Shown: in pieces, positions 42,004 through 55,163 of the stretch
Layout of the letters: each line of letters starts with the position of its first letter
How positions within the stretch are numbered: the stretch's first letter is position 1
Source: Adiantum capillus-veneris
Taxonomy: Eukaryota > Streptophyta > Polypodiopsida > Polypodiales > Pteridaceae
DNA length: 64,000 nt
NCBI GenBank assembly: GCA_014529385.2
Contig: CM043960.1
Location: 25,298,396-25,362,395, forward strand
Reading direction: 5' to 3'
Program-made: the position numbers and the translations under genes
The notes under the pieces: model-generated
The model's database searches: none
Told to the model about the DNA's origin: nothing
Seen by the model: only the letters and a program-made list of their open reading frames with translations

Positions 42004-42076
<73 letters not shown>

Positions 42077-43118
42077 GGCAAGCCCAACTCAAGAGGTAAT
42101 AAGGACACATGTCAAGCACCTACACATGTTGCCCTCATGTAGTGCCTAAATCCTATTGGTTGACCTCTAAAAGGATCCAATAAGAATTTAGTTTATTTAA
42201 TTAATTATTTAATCATTATTCAAGTCCTCTCTCTCAAAGGGGTATGAAGAACACTTGTACTAATGCTACCCTTGTTGCTTGATATGCATAAAGCATGTGA
42301 TTGGCCAGGCTTGAGGAGGTCCAATCACCATCAAGGAAGAGCTAGAAGAGGGGGTCGACCAAGCAAGGAGGGGGAGTGCCTGCCCATATACCCTCTCTCA
42401 TTCACTCACTCACACTCACACACTTATTCTCATAGTGTGCTGTGCAAGAACACCACTTCCTTCTCCAAGCTCGAGAAGTTGAGAGCCTACACCAACAACT
42501 CTTGGCTATAAAATGCAAAATCCAACCAAGAGCCATGCTCCAAAGTGCATCCTTTCCATCTCCTTTATCTCCATTACTATGCTATTATGCTATGTTAAGC
42601 AACAAAGGTAATATCAAGTGAGGAGTCTTTGTCTTTCTTGTAATAATACTTCTTCTTTCTCTTCCCTACTCTCATTCCCTGCTAGCTCTCTCCACCTTTA
42701 AGGGCGTTTGAGGTCTTGGGATTAAGGCCAGGGACAAGTTATTGCTTTCATTAGATTAAGTTAAGGGCATAATATTGGTGCATGAAGTTTTCCATCTTCG
42801 TTGCACCAACGAGGTCTCACAGAACACAAATCTTGTATTGTACCAAGTTTCTCTACATGGGAGAATCTATAATACAAAAGCCTTTTGGAGGGGGGACCGG
42901 CTCCAAGTGAATCCGTTCCTCAACTGTTGTCAATTTCTCTAATCCTTTCTCTCTCTCTTTTACAAGTATTGCTGATGCCAAGCTAATTAGGTGTAATGTT
43001 CATTTTGCTACTTTTAATGAAGTACTTTTCTTATGCTCCTTAAACAACCTTCTTAAAGGAAATGTTCACTATGGTTATTTAAATTCCACTACAAAAGCTT
43101 GGCGGGACTTAAATTCAA
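41517..43118 (+). mobile_element. Solo LTR related to the gypsy-C LTR
   Basis: It starts TGTCATAAAATC, the same start as the gypsy-C LTR read in its own orientation. It follows that LTR over most of its 1.6 kb: AAACTGATCATTTAAT, CCTATTGG-TGACCTC, CAACAACTCTTGGCT, TGAGGTCTTGGG, and TTTTGGAGGGGGGACTGGCT-like blocks appear in order. The far end (about 43118) is diverged. No internal element sequence flanks it. It contains a minisatellite and a long CA microsatellite. No target duplication was found. Confidence 0.75.
41805..42075. repeat. Minisatellite and (CA)n array inside the solo LTR
   Basis: A unit of about 34 bp, GACTAAGGTGCTTGAGGTGCTTGT-like, is repeated imperfectly about four times from 41805 to 41935. 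A (CA)n run fills 42005-42075. Confidence 0.85.
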
Positions 43119-43758
43119 AAAAATCCCGAAATAGAGAGGATCAATATCTAATTGATGAATAGAGCATTGAAATAATTCCAAGGAAAGAGAGATACCCCAT
43201 ACTACAAAGTGCAATAAAAAATGGAGTTATGGTGGATTGGATCAGCCCAAGTACCACCACATGAAAGTCATGACACATTTAAGTGGATTTTCTCTCATAC
43301 AAACGCTTTCATGTTGATTCTACTATTGTCTACTCTGTCGAATGGCATTTAAGTGCAAACTTGAAAGCTTTAAAATGCATGTTGGACATATCTACAGGTG
43401 CCAACATAGTTTACCATGTGTTTATTGTACGACAAGCATGGGAACAAAAATGTGGATGGCTACAAGTGTAGTTTGAAAACCACCCTCTAGACATGGAGGT
43501 GACAAGACAAGAAGCAATGCACTTGTATAATTATTTAACTAGTTTTATAGGAGACAACCACAAAGGATGAACTAAAGAAGAAATACAAAAACATAAGCTA
43601 CAAATAACCAGACATTATCCTTAGAAGAATCTTAAAACCACTATCATTGGCTTTGAAAAGAGTTAACACCTTGTATTTGTCATCTTTGCTCCAATAAAAT
43701 ATCAACTCTTGAGTCTCTTTACATTACTTTCTCTAGGCATGTTTTCTCTATATCTAAA
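43119..43758. other. No recognised feature
   Basis: About 640 bp between the solo LTR and the gene fragments; nothing recognised. Confidence 0.5.
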
Positions 43759-45440
43759 TTATTTTCTCCTCTTGTATCCACGTGGCAACTTCACATCTTG
43801 GTCTTTGGCAACAAGTACATAGCTAGAATAACAAAGAAAATGTCTTGACCTAGAGCTTTTAAATCCAGGATCTTGACCAAATATTCTAAGAGTAGCAACT
43901 CTCTCTATAAGCATGATCTTGTTGGCTTTCATTTGGAGGGAAAATGTATCCATGAAGCTAGAGAGGATCTTAAGCGCAAACATAGGTAAGGTTTTCAAAA
44001 ATTGAGCATGAAATGAAAATAACACAACTTTCTCAAGCTTGGATAAGTACTGCATGAGGGCATGGTCTTCCTTTCTAGATGTACCTTTGTCTAACTCTCC
44101 CCTTGACCCTCCTGATTTTCCAAAAAAGTTATCCTCATCAAGAAGCTCAACCTGCAAGAAATAAACAAATTAATAAGAATTTAAATAATTAAATCAATTC
44201 ATTAAAAATATATTTTGATGAAAGAATTTACCTTTGAACTGCATTGTCAAGTAAATTACACGATCCATATCTTTCCATGTTATCATCCGTACTTGCCTTG
44301 ACTTTCAAATCCAAATCTCTCCCAAAAGAATCCACCCCCAGCTCCTTGATCCTAGCTTCAAAATCCTCATCAATGAGGGTGGGTATTTTTTCTTCAACTC
44401 TTCTCGAACACAAAGCAAAAGCATCTGAAACCTCAAGGAAAGAATCACCCATAGTTTGTAAATCAAGACCCAAGAAATCTTCCTTAGATTCTCCCTCAGT
44501 GTCAACAAAATCCTTGGCAACTTCACAAGATTTTGCAATGAGGGCAAGACAATAGCCCTCCCTTATATTGGAAATGTTGAAGGGGGATATAACCTTCTTC
44601 ATTGAAATGGTAGAAGAAAGGAGTTGGAATAGTGAAACCCTTGGCAACTTCACAAGCTTATGCAATGATGGCAAGCCAATAGTCCTCCCTTATATTGAAC
44701 AAGTGTTGGATGTGCGGAAGGGGGATATTATATTTTTCATTGAAATGGAAGAAGGGAAGAGTTGTAATAGGGAAAGGACTCCGTGATAGGGACATTGTTG
44801 GTGGGTTCTTTAATGATTATCTCTACTTTGAAGAGGGCAACATCGAAACTTTCACTCTCTATATTTTTCTACCTAGTCATCAATCTCCTCTTCCTCTAAA
44901 ACTTTTGCTTCATCAAACGAGAAAATGTGGTCATATATTGGTATTCAATTGAGAGAGATAAAGAACCACTAAAAAGAAAGGAGCCAATGGATTTGACTCT
45001 ATGCTTTGCATTACATCCACTTTAAGATTAAGGAAATATAGGAAAGCAAGCAACAGGCTTTGGAACAAGATTACAAGGTTTAGATGCTTGGGACACCCTA
45101 AATGAACTGGACAAAGGAGACCTCTTATATTGGTAAACTTTCCAATTTTTTTTTGTGATTTTACCCTTTTCAACAACATCCTTGGAGAGTTCAGTGAGAT
45201 GGACATATTGCTTGTATTCTAGCAAAAAGAGATCCATGATAGAGTTTTCAAACTCTATCCACTCGTCAAAAACTATGTCCTTGCAATGCTCAATGAAAGA
45301 AGAAATCTCAAAGGGAGTGTTGAATATATCAAGATCATCTACAAAGGTATCTGTCTCCCTTCCAACCGTCAAGATGGAATCAAGTAACTTTTCACTTGCA
45401 GACTCTTCAAAGATCTCCTCTCTACAGATTGTAGTTCCAT
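43759..45440 (-). pseudogene. Unidentified gene fragments with possible intron
   Basis: Three minus-strand stretches look coding and have ordinary composition: 45440-45028 (REEIFEESASEKLLDSI then IEHCKDIVFDEWIEFENSIMDLF), 44674-44228 (IREGYCLALIAKSCEVAKDF then EEKIPTLIDEDFEARIKELG) and 44151-43759 (VELLDEDNFF then HALMQYLSKLEKVVLFSF). The last two are separated by 80 bp that begin AAAG/GTAAAT and end TTTCTTGCAG/GTT, like a real intron, but the phases do not match (2 versus 0). A 125-bp segment is duplicated at about 44513-44630 and 44641-44765. I do not recognise the protein; it may be a captured or decayed host gene. Confidence 0.4.
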
Positions 45441-45442
45441 AG

Positions 45443-45912
45443 CAAATAGTAACTCAAACGACTTGAGAAAATAGCTCCTTGTGTTGAAATAAAATATCTA
45501 TACAAAAAAATGTCCCAATCATAACAAAAATAATAATACTTTAAAAATGTGATAAGATTAAATGTTCAAAACACATGGTGCCAATAGAAAAATAATGGCT
45601 CTTTTTACAGGTCATGCAATGGCTCTTATTAAACAATCATGTTACATCACCAATCAATGGTTATTTAGTTGCTCTTTCTAACGGTCATGCAATGACTCTT
45701 ATTAAATGGTCATTTTATAACACGAACAAAAGGTCACCTAATGAATCTAATAAATGGTCACTTGAGGATTGTATTTGATGATTTATCTTTCTTTTAGTTT
45801 AAGGTAAGTGGATAAGTCAAAGTTGTAGCAAATAACTAAGTTTGATCTTTAATAGTGAAGCCAATAGAAGATACCCAATTGCAAAAAATCAATTTATGTA
45901 GAATCTATAAGG

Positions 45913-45960
<48 letters not shown>

Positions 45961-46023
45961 GTAAGTTATTAGCTGAATGCAACTTTAGTTTGCATGATCC
46001 CTTTGGCCTTTTAGCCTAACATG

Positions 46024-46083
<60 letters not shown>

Positions 46084-48260
46084 TATAGTACTTAAGAGCC
46101 CCTAGCTTATTTATTTATTTTAACTCCTAAAGCTTCACTTTGTTAGTGTCCACACCATGGGACTTGGCCCGTAACACAAGCAAATACGTCTTTTCTTCTT
46201 GAGTGGTTTACTATCCTATGGCAAAACTTACCATGAAGGCGCTAGGGTTATTTTCTCTGCAATGTAGGCGGCCTCGTTGTTTCAGAAGGGAGTTTCTCCA
46301 CTCATGCCGATTATGCTCTTTGTAAGGATTTGGCGGTCCACCTCCCTCCTCTATATAAAGAGGCGAGGTCGCTCCTCTGCCCCTCACTTAGATTTGTTTA
46401 TTGTTTTGCTTAAAAACAATTGCGTCTTGTTTTACACTGAAGTATGGAGCTTGCTACAACATTCACTTAGGTTGGCCACTCTGCCCATGCATATTTCTTT
46501 GCAGGTTTTGCTAAAAAGGGGCAATTTCACTTTGTTAATACTACTGTAGCTAGTATTTGATATTGTGGGTCTACATGAGATTTTCGCTCTGAACTTGGTT
46601 ATGGTCCTCCATGGACGGTGAGTATGTATGATAATGATATTGTGGCATGGATTTTTACCCTTCCATTGGGTCTCAGGTGATTGTTGTACTTCGTGGTTAC
46701 TGAGAAAGGTAAAGGTTTTTCGGGTACCAATAGGTGCCATTCATATTCTCTGTTTTTTAGTGGCTGATCTAGGTTTTCATTGGCTTTTGAAAGCGGTTTT
46801 CTTGGTCGCTTTACCAAGCCTGACATTACTCTGTTGGCAGTAACCGAGCCTACCTTGGTGGCTTAATGTGAGCATTAGAATGCTGCGTGGTTCACTTAAA
46901 TACTATTGGCTTTTTCACTTAAGATTTATAACCTTATCGAAGGCTTGACTGGCCTTATATATTGGATAGCTATTAAGACTTACATAGGTTGGAGGCATTT
47001 ACTGCGCACTTACTATGATTGGGCGGTTACATACATGGGGGATGATGTCTTTTTGTCCTACTGTGCACTGCTTTTTATGTATTGAAAAAAAAAAACACAC
47101 AACGATCTTTAGGGTGTTGTATCTGGCTGCCGACTATGGCTGCTCTTGGCCTTTACTTTGGTAAGGTTAGTATATACATTACAATTTTTGCATTCACTCG
47201 GCCAGGTGTTTCTCCGGTGATTGCTTTGATTATTGTTATGGTGCTAGTTTTTTTAAAAAAGAGACTTCATGGTTCGGAGTAAGGCCTGGCTTTTAGTAGC
47301 GCTCCTTGTTACTTGGATGGCTTAAGAGAAGTATATGGTAAAAGATGTACAAATTAAGGGATGATTTGGAGTCCATTCACTATGATGGTATCTAACTTAA
47401 AAGCAAGTCTAAAGGAGCTTTATATAAAAAAACTGTAAATAAAACTTTTTATAAACTTCATTTGGTGGAGCTTTCATAAACTAATAAAACTGTTGAAAAT
47501 ATATGGAAAGGAGGAATTCTGACACTTGGATTAGAAGGGGCGATTGCCTTCTAAACAAAATGGTAATCTTTGACTAGAAACTCTGGGATTCTTTTAAGAA
47601 AATGAGGGAAAATATATATTTGTTTTAATTTGGACTTAGCTTGTAAAGGTTTATTTATTTTTTGTAAGATGGACATGGATAACAATTGGTATAGTCCATT
47701 AATACCTGTAAAACACATCCAAGGCTAATTGAATTGTTGTCTTGTTTGGATGGATGCATGTGAGGACTCTATCTAATCTTGGAAGGTTTTTTTGACTTTG
47801 GCAAGCTGTCTTTTGAATGTAAAAAGTTCAATTATGTCATATTATTTATGGTAAAATGGCTACACACACACACACACACCCGCTTGCAAGCGTATGGTGA
47901 GAGAGTACGTGACAGTAGTGGGGTTGCCTCTCTCTTGGAGTGCTCCAATCCCTATCCCTTAAAGAATTCACAGATTGGCAACAAATCCACTTGCAAAACG
48001 TGTGCTCTGTTAACCACCACGAGGAGATTGTTAGTGAGGATATTGTTAGCAAGGGGTGTTGAAGGAGAAGAGGGGACAAGGGGACAGGACGAATCGTCCA
48101 ACATACGACCTTTGGTGTTTACCAAAAGGATTTAATACTTATACATTAAGTTAGAAATTACAAGTTTTGATGTTATCTCTTATGAAGCAAGAGAACACAA
48201 AGTGAGAATCTCAAACCTATGTCTCTCGCTTTGTGCAAGAACAGAGGAGGGATGTAGAAG
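45443..48260. other. Intergenic stretch with microsatellites
   Basis: No gene recognised on either strand. (CT)n lies at about 45915-45954, (CT)n followed by (CA)n at about 46022-46082. Loosely repeated segments with GGTCATGCAATG-CTCTTATTAAA lie at 45600-45780. A TATA-like CTATATAAAG at about 46349 is followed by a leader-like stretch but by no recognisable protein. Confidence 0.5.
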
Positions 48261-48787
48261 TGGGAACTACCCCTAGCAAGATTGGCGGCTAGCTAAGCTT
48301 CCAAAAGCAGTAACCAACATTTAATTACCACAGTAACTGATAGTGCACATTTCACCAATCTGGTAGCCTATAAATAGGACCCACTATTTGTTTTTGAGGA
48401 TCCTTAGACACCTAGATTTTGAGCTACTTGTACTCTTAGAATCTTTACACTCTTGTGATCTTTATATCCTTTGTATTCATCTGTTGTGCTCTCCGTGTGT
48501 GTGTGTGTGTGTGTAATCCAAAGCCATTTACTGGCATACTTGATGCTCACTGGCTGTACTTTGATAATTTTAAATGCAACTCCAATTTCAGTCTTAGTTC
48601 TAGTGTCTTGTCATTTCATTTTCAGTTCTCTCTTCCAATATATTGAAGTGCTATTTGAATTCTCTGAATTTGACATCTCTAGTTCTCAGTAACCTGGAAT
48701 AACTGTGAAAACACATCCAACTCATTCCATTTTGATGATCACGATGGTTTGAGCTAAGTTGATCTAGGACAGGTGAACTACCTCCCA
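48261..48787 (+). repeat. Putative 5' LTR of gypsy-A (about 527 bp)
   Basis: It starts TGGGAACTACCCC and ends ACTACCTCCCA, so TGGGA/TCCCA inverted ends. CCTATAAATAGG at about 48368-48379 is a good TATA box, and a GT microsatellite lies near 48496-48514. There is no second copy, so the left border is inferred. Confidence 0.6.
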
Positions 48788-48789
48788 GC

Positions 48790-48801
48790 TGGTATTAGAG
48801 C
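48790..48801 (+). other. Primer-binding site of gypsy-A
   Basis: TGGTATTAGAGC, one mismatch from the initiator methionine tRNA site, two bases after the LTR. Confidence 0.8.
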
Positions 48802-48828
48802 TATTGTATGTCCACAATCCCACCCATA

Positions 48829-49429
48829 ATGAGCACAAGAGGCCGACTACCAACAACTCGCTTCATGGAGAACCTAGAGCGGGTTAGTCTGATTTCAGAG
48901 GAGACTGAATTAAGCTCAAAAATTGATCAGCACCTTGGGAATGAAATTAAGGTTTCTCTAGAATGGGGGCACAACCGAGGAATCAAGGGATTTGCAACAT
49001 ACCAGTCATTGCAGGCATAGGAGAGCTGAAAGGGTTGCAAGGAGAAATAGGTATCATGGATCTCAAAGTAAAAAACAAACTAATGAGAGTGACAAGAGTC
49101 GAAGAACTCATCACTCATCACACAAGGAAAACAAGAAGACAGTAGAAGAGACAATCTCAGAGACGGAGATAGAGAAATGTGACGCTAATAATAATCATTA
49201 TAGCAAGAAAAAGTCACGAGACAAGAAGCCAACACACAGAACTAGAGTCATCAAAACCAAGGAACATTCCCATGACCTGAAAATTTCTTTTCAAATATAC
49301 AATGGTGGAAAAAAGGATGACCTTGATGTACACATACAAGCTTTAGAGCACTATGCAGAGCTGAGAGATATTGATGAAGATGAATGGGGGGAATATTTTC
49401 CTCAAACTCTGAAGGACGCAACTAGGAAA
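48829..49429 (+). pseudogene. gag: gypsy-A gag, N-terminal part
   Basis: An ATG at 48829 opens MSTRGRLPTTRFMENLERVSL. A frameshift near 48990 moves to a second frame with a strongly basic stretch (ESDKSRRTHHSSHKENKK) and the gag core start (KISFQIYNGGKKDDLDVHIQALEHYAEL). It runs to TLKDATRK, where copia-3 interrupts the codon series at 49430. The frame resumes at 55164. Confidence 0.8.
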
Positions 49430-49666
49430 TGTAGAGTGCGCAGGTGATGGAGAAGGTAGGAAAGAAGACTACACACACACACACCAACACACATCGAGAC
49501 ACACACACACACACAATCGTTACTCTGCAGCAACCATTCAACGTGCTGCTCTTCTCTTCTTCTCTTTTTTGAACTATTATCCAAAGTATATTTACAACAT
49601 AGTATAGTCAGTGTCCAGCCGCCCATAGCACAATGGACATATTCTTTAATATCATATTCTTTAACA
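49430..49666 (-). repeat. 3' LTR of copia-3 (237 bp)
   Basis: TGTAGAGTGCGC ... ATTCTTTAACA. The adjacent CTCCCCCT (49667-49674) is the complement of an AGGGGGAG polypurine tract. Confidence 0.95.
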
Positions 49667-52600
49667 CTCCCCCTCAAGCTCAGAGTGAGCTTGCATATGA
49701 TGGATTCCCAATGCTTCACGAAAGTAGCAAAACTTCTCCTTTACAAGAGCTTTTGTGAATATATCCGCAACTTGATCATTTGTCTTCACATACACCAAAT
49801 CAATCTCATTTGCCAAAACTTTTTCTCTAATGAAGTGATAATGTACCTCAATGTGTTTAGTGCGAGCATGGTAGACTGGATTCTTTGCCAACATGATGCT
49901 GCTAATATTGTCACAATATATAATGACACTGTCAAGATAGTCAAAACCAAAGTCTACCATAAGTACTCTCAACCATGACTCTTCACATGCTGCCAAAGCT
50001 GCTCCACGATATTCAGCTTCTGTACTTGATAATGCTACAGATGATTGCTTCTTGCTACTCCAACTTATCATACCATTGCCAATGGAAAATGCATAACCAC
50101 TTGTAGATCTTCTATCCATAAAATCTCCTGCCCAATCTGCATCTGTGTAACCATAAAGACAAAGCTTCCCATTCTTTTCATAAAACATTCCATAACTGAC
50201 AGTGGCTTTCACATATCTCATAATCCGTCTCACTGCATCAAGATGACTTTTACATGGATTTTGCATGAATTGACTCACAACACCCACTGCATAACTCAAA
50301 TCTGGCCTTGTTATTGTCAAGTAAATAAGGCTTCCAACCATCTTGCGATACATAGTGACATCCTCAATGTAATGTCCATCATCAAACAACTTCACATTTT
50401 GATCAAGAGGTGTATCAACCGGTTTGCACGCTGTCATTCCATACTTCTCAAGCATATCCAACGCGTATTATCTTTGTATCATCCAAATTCCTGATAAAGT
50501 ATTGACAATTTCAATTCCCAAGAACTATCTCAACTCACCAAGGTCCTTCATGTTGAATTCTCTCAACAAACTCTTCTTGACATGCAAAATTTGCTCATCA
50601 TGACTTCCAGTGAGAATCAAGTCATCAACATAGATAACAATAACGACGATCTCTCCATCAACATGCTTAAAAAACAATGAGTGATCAGCAGTAGATTGTT
50701 TAAATCCAATCCTCTTCAAGAATCTGGTTATCTTTTCACACCAAGCTCTAGATGCTTGCTTCAAATCATACAATGCTTTCTTCAACTTACACACATAATA
50801 TGGAAACTCTGGATGTTGATAACCCTCTGGCTGTATCATATAAACTTCTTCTTCCAAGTCACCATTCAAGAATGCATTATACACATCTATTTGCCGTAAC
50901 TTCCAACCGAACATACTTGCCATTGCTATCACCAATCTGACTGTTGTCATCTTTGCAACTGGACTAAATGTCTCATCATAATCAAGACCTTTTGTTTGTG
51001 CATAACCTTTAGCAACAAGCCTCGCTTTGTATCTTTCCACACTACCATCTGACTTGCACTTGACTTTGTATACCCATCTTGAACCAATTGCTTTCTTTCC
51101 ACTTGGCAAGCGAACCAAATCCCAAGTGTCATTCTTCACAAGAGCATCCATCTCATCATCCATAGCTGACTCCCATTCTGATTTTCCAATTGCCTCTTGA
51201 AAACATGTAGGCTCTTTATGTTGCACACGTGAAACCATGTATGCATAATGTGTACGCATGTAACCGTTGTATGTCAATCTTTCAACTGGATAACGCACCC
51301 TCTCTGATCTTCTCAACTGTGGTGCACTCTTCTCTTCAACTCTTGCATATGGGGGTACATATTTCTCAATATGCTTACTACCAGGTGTCCTCAAATGTGG
51401 TAAACCATGCTCTTCATCAAAGCTTTCATCTCCAGAACTCTCTTCAACCACTTTCTTCTTGCCTTTCTCGTCTTGCTTCTTATCTCGCAAACGACCACTC
51501 CATGGGTTGACACTTCCTATACTCTCCTCTGCCATATGTGGTCCTGAAATAGTTCTTGTTGATAGTCCTGGCTTATCAAAAACATGACGCACATTATCTT
51601 GCTCTTCATACTCATCTTCTATTATCACTGGCTTTGGTTTATACCATGGTTCATGCTCACAAAATTTGACATCTCTACTGACATAAACTTGTCTTGTCGT
51701 AGGATCATAGCACTTGTAACCTTTCTTTTCAACTGGATAGCCCAAGAATACACACTTCACTGCCTTTGGCTCCATCTTCTTTCTTGCTTCATTTGGCACA
51801 TGAACATAGCAAACACATCCAAAAACTTTCATGTAGGAAACTGTTGGCTTGATCCCATAAAGTCTCTCATAAGGTGAAATTTCATGAATGGCAGCTGTTG
51901 GTGTTCGATTCATAATGTGTACTACTGTATGAACTGCTTCAGCCCAATATGTTAATGGCATATTCATCTCATTCATCATGGCTCTTGCAATCTCTGCTAT
52001 GACTCTATTCTTTCTCTCAGCAACTCCATTTTGTTGTGGTGTGTATCTGCAAGTAATCTGTCTTCTTATGCCTTGTTCACGTAAGTAATCATCAAAACTG
52101 TGTGACATGTACTCTCCCCCTCCATCTGTACGTAGGCATTTAATTTGACAACCATTCTCTTTCTCAACCATAACTTTGAACTCCAAAAATACTTCAAATG
52201 CCTCTGACTTTGCCTTTAGAAAGTAAACCCATGTCATTCTGCTGTAATCATCCGTGAATGTGATAAAATATCGACAACCATTTTGCGTAGCATGATCACA
52301 AGGTCCCCAAATATCTGAATGAACAATTTCCAAAGGACTTTGGCTAATTCTCCCCCTCTTTGGAAATGGTAAACGAGATTGCTTTCCAAATTGACAAGCT
52401 TCACAAACATGATCAAAATTCAATCTGCCAAACTTTGGTAATCCACGTACAATTTGATTTGATTGCATATGCTTTAATCTTCTAAAATTGACATGACCAA
52501 TCCTCTTATGCCATAACTCTACCCAATCATCTTGAGTGGCTGATTTGTTTGCATACATACCACTGTGTAAACATGGATCTCCAGCTTCCAATGAGAACAA

Positions 52601-54028
52601 GCGACCTTTCTTTCTTCCACGTGCCAATATCTTGTCTGGTCTGCCATTGTGAAACTCCTCTATGAAGCAGCCATAACGATTAAAACGGACTTGCAACCCT
52701 TGATCTGTCATCTGTCCAACTGATGCTAAATTCTTTGTGATTGAAGGCACATATAGAACATCTCCCAATGTGTTGTATGTCCCGTCTTTTTCTAGCAATG
52801 GAACTGAACCAACATGTGTAATCTGATGCATAGTATCATCATCTATAGCGACAAACTCATCCTCTTCTAACTTCTCTTTTCTGTCAAACCATTCACCATG
52901 ATATGTCATATGATTTGTGGCACCACTATCTAAATACCAATCATCTGTATGATGTGGCTCCACCATGCTTCCAAAAACATGCTCCATAGGAAATAAATGT
53001 CCAATCGACCTATTGTCATATATATTTTGATCATGAGGATTGTATCCAACAAAGTTTCCTCCATGTCTGCCATAACCTCGGCCTCTTCCACCACGATCAG
53101 GATTTTGATTTAGCCTTGTGTAACATTCTCTTTCAAAGTGACCATAAATGCCACATCTGTTACAATATCCATCTCTTTGAGGATGTACAAATCGTCCACC
53201 TCCACGTCCACGAGTTTGGGCTCTCCCCCTGCCTCTTTGGCTATAATCGTTGTAACTTTGACTTTGTTGGTTTTGCCATTGACCTCTTCCAACATTGTTT
53301 CCACGACCATAGTTTCCTCTTCCACCTCTATTGTTTCCACGACCTCTAGAGTAAAAAAATTGATCTCTGGAATTGTTATTTGATGTAGAAGGACCTGACT
53401 TGCCTAACTTCACCTCTTCTTGCAAACAAAGGTTTACTAACTCTTCAAAATCAGGCATGTGTCCTCGAACAGATATAGATGTATCCAATGACTTGTATTC
53501 CGGTCCCAAACCATTCAATGTCACTGAAACTAAGTCATCATCTGGAACTTCAACATTAATGCTCGCAAGATCTTCCTATATTTGCTTTATCTCTGTCACA
53601 TAATCTGATATGGATCTATTTCCTCGCCATACACAATGTAACCTTTGCTTCAAGTGAACTTTTCGTGGTTCTGTATTGGAGCTGTTCATTCTTGCTAGTA
53701 TCTCCCATGCTTCCTTTGGAGATTGAGACTTCTTCACATGTGGTATAAAGAAGTCACTAATGCATAGTGAAATCCAATGCATCACTTTCCTTGAATTCTC
53801 GATCCACTTCTTGTAAGCTTCTACTCCTGCTTGCCATGTTTTATGTGCTTCAACATTCTCTCTATTTGGTTCCAAACCACCCTCGGGACACTCTTGTTCA
53901 CCTGTAATATAATCCCATAAACCTTTGCCCATGATAAAGTTCTCCATCTTGTAAGACCATATGCTGTAGTTCTCTCTGGTCAACTTCTCTCCAACAATCT
54001 GTGTGACTTGAGTTGAACTTTCTGCCAT
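49661..54028 (-). pseudogene. gag-pol: copia-3 gag-pol polyprotein, three stop codons
   Basis: An ATG at 54028 (MAESSTQVTQIVGEKLTRENY) opens a single frame of about 1455 codons. Gag UBN2 region to 53580; Gly/Arg-rich stretch; CCHC knuckle YCNRCGIYGHFEREC near 53160-53120; protease WYLDSGATNHMT near 52940; pre-integrase LWHKRIGH. Integrase shows VHSDIWGP, CLRTDGGGEY and PQQNGVAERKNR. RT runs from GSRWVYKVK to the catalytic IYVDDLILTG near 50640-50610. RNase H (DADWAGDFMDRRSTSGYAFS, CDNISSIMLA, ADIFTKALVKEKF) ends at 49661. The stops are TAG at 53576-53578, TAG at 50525-50527 and TAA near 50467; each could be one substitution. All catalytic residues I can see are kept. Confidence 0.93.
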
Positions 54029-54029
54029 C

Positions 54030-54917
54030 TTCACTCTCTCAATTTCTTCCAAAGGATTTTGACAAAATTTCGGCAGAGTTTCATTTGTATTTGGACAATA
54101 TCTCAAGTGAAAATCTTAACCAAAGTGCTCATAAACGCTGACAGAAAATCTCTCACTGCCAAGGGAAAATCCACTGACTCACTTTGCCACAGACTGACTC
54201 AATACTATGCATAAATACTCTAAAACAATGTCCACATGGACCTGTATGCAAATGCAATCCATACGCTATCCTGTACCACATATCCATACATCCACCTTCT
54301 TCACATAGTCGTAAACGACATATGAGGTCTTTCGCGGGGCTAGTCGGAGGTTCGCTCCAGTACCTAATCCACCTTGCCAAGGTACTAAAGCTCCCAAGGC
54401 AAGGCTTCAAAAAACCTCACTCGACCCTCACAAAGGCTGCAGTTTTCCAAAATACATTGACCGCATATCCATACATAACCACAAGGTACTCAATCTGACA
54501 ATATAACCGCCTCAACTTCTTCCCACAACCTTTCTTACATAGGCGGCTGTCCATAACGGACCCACAACAACCAAACATAATCTTTGATAACACAATATCA
54601 TGATGCAAAAGCTCTATGTCGCTCTCCAAAACCTGTGTAAATGCTGAATTCTTCACCTGTAACCTGTAAATCTACAGCCGAGTGCAAAACTGGACATCTC
54701 CTATGCTTGTGTGAGCTGGCTGTTTGCTGCAGAAAATTGCAGATTTTGGCAAATCTGAGTATGCCAATGCGTCTGGAACGCCCAAAAACATAAAGATAGA
54801 CTCCTGGATCACTGTATTCCGAGTTCGGGTGAGGGAGTTATGACCAAAAAACCTCTCTTTTTTGCTGTTTTCCAGAGCTGCGAAAACCTGTGTATTGACT
54901 GTAGCTCCTTAAACTGA
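54030..54917 (-). other. 5' leader of copia-3
   Basis: About 890 bp between the primer site and gag with no meaningful coding frame. Confidence 0.6.
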
Positions 54918-54929
54918 GCTCTGATACCA
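54918..54929 (-). other. Primer-binding site of copia-3
   Basis: Minus-strand TGGTATCAGAGC, perfect match to initiator methionine tRNA, three bases from the LTR. Confidence 0.92.
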
Positions 54930-54932
54930 CTT

Positions 54933-55163
54933 TGTAGAGTGCGCAGGTGATGGAGAAGGTAGGAAAGAAGACTACACACACACACCAACACACATCGAGA
55001 CACACACACACAATCGTTACTCTGCAGCAGCCATTCAACGTGTTACTCTTCTCTTCTTCTCTTTTTTGAACTATTATCCAAAGTATATTTACAACATAGT
55101 ATAGTCAGTGTCCAGCCGCCCATAGCACAATGGACATATTCTTTAACATCATATTCTTTAACA
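54933..55163 (-). repeat. 5' LTR of copia-3 (231 bp)
   Basis: TGTAGAGTGCGC ... ATTCTTTAACA, nearly identical to the other copy; the CA array is shorter. Confidence 0.95.

Larger units (their letters stand above)
49430..55163 (-). mobile_element. Near-intact Ty1/copia element 'copia-3' (5734 bp)
   Basis: Minus-strand copia element with LTRs at 49430-49666 and 54933-55163. A primer site and polypurine tract are in place, and a perfect 5-bp target duplication GGAAA is present (49425-49429 and 55164-55168). Apart from CA-repeat length the two LTRs differ at about four positions, so insertion was recent compared with everything else here. The polyprotein frame has only three stops and no frameshift. 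It interrupts gypsy-A gag; rejoining the flanks (ATRK then WY) restores the gag reading. Confidence 0.96.

Noticed and set aside
42003-42075. CRISPR-like or satellite array
   Set aside because: Simple dinucleotide repeat; no spacer-repeat structure anywhere in the window.
41881-42099. ORF with poly Thr-His from the CA array
   Set aside because: Repeat artefact inside a solo LTR.
46277-47282. Possible gene after the TATA-like box at 46.35 kb
   Set aside because: Several short open stretches rich in Leu/Phe, but no motif and no consistent frame or splice pattern.
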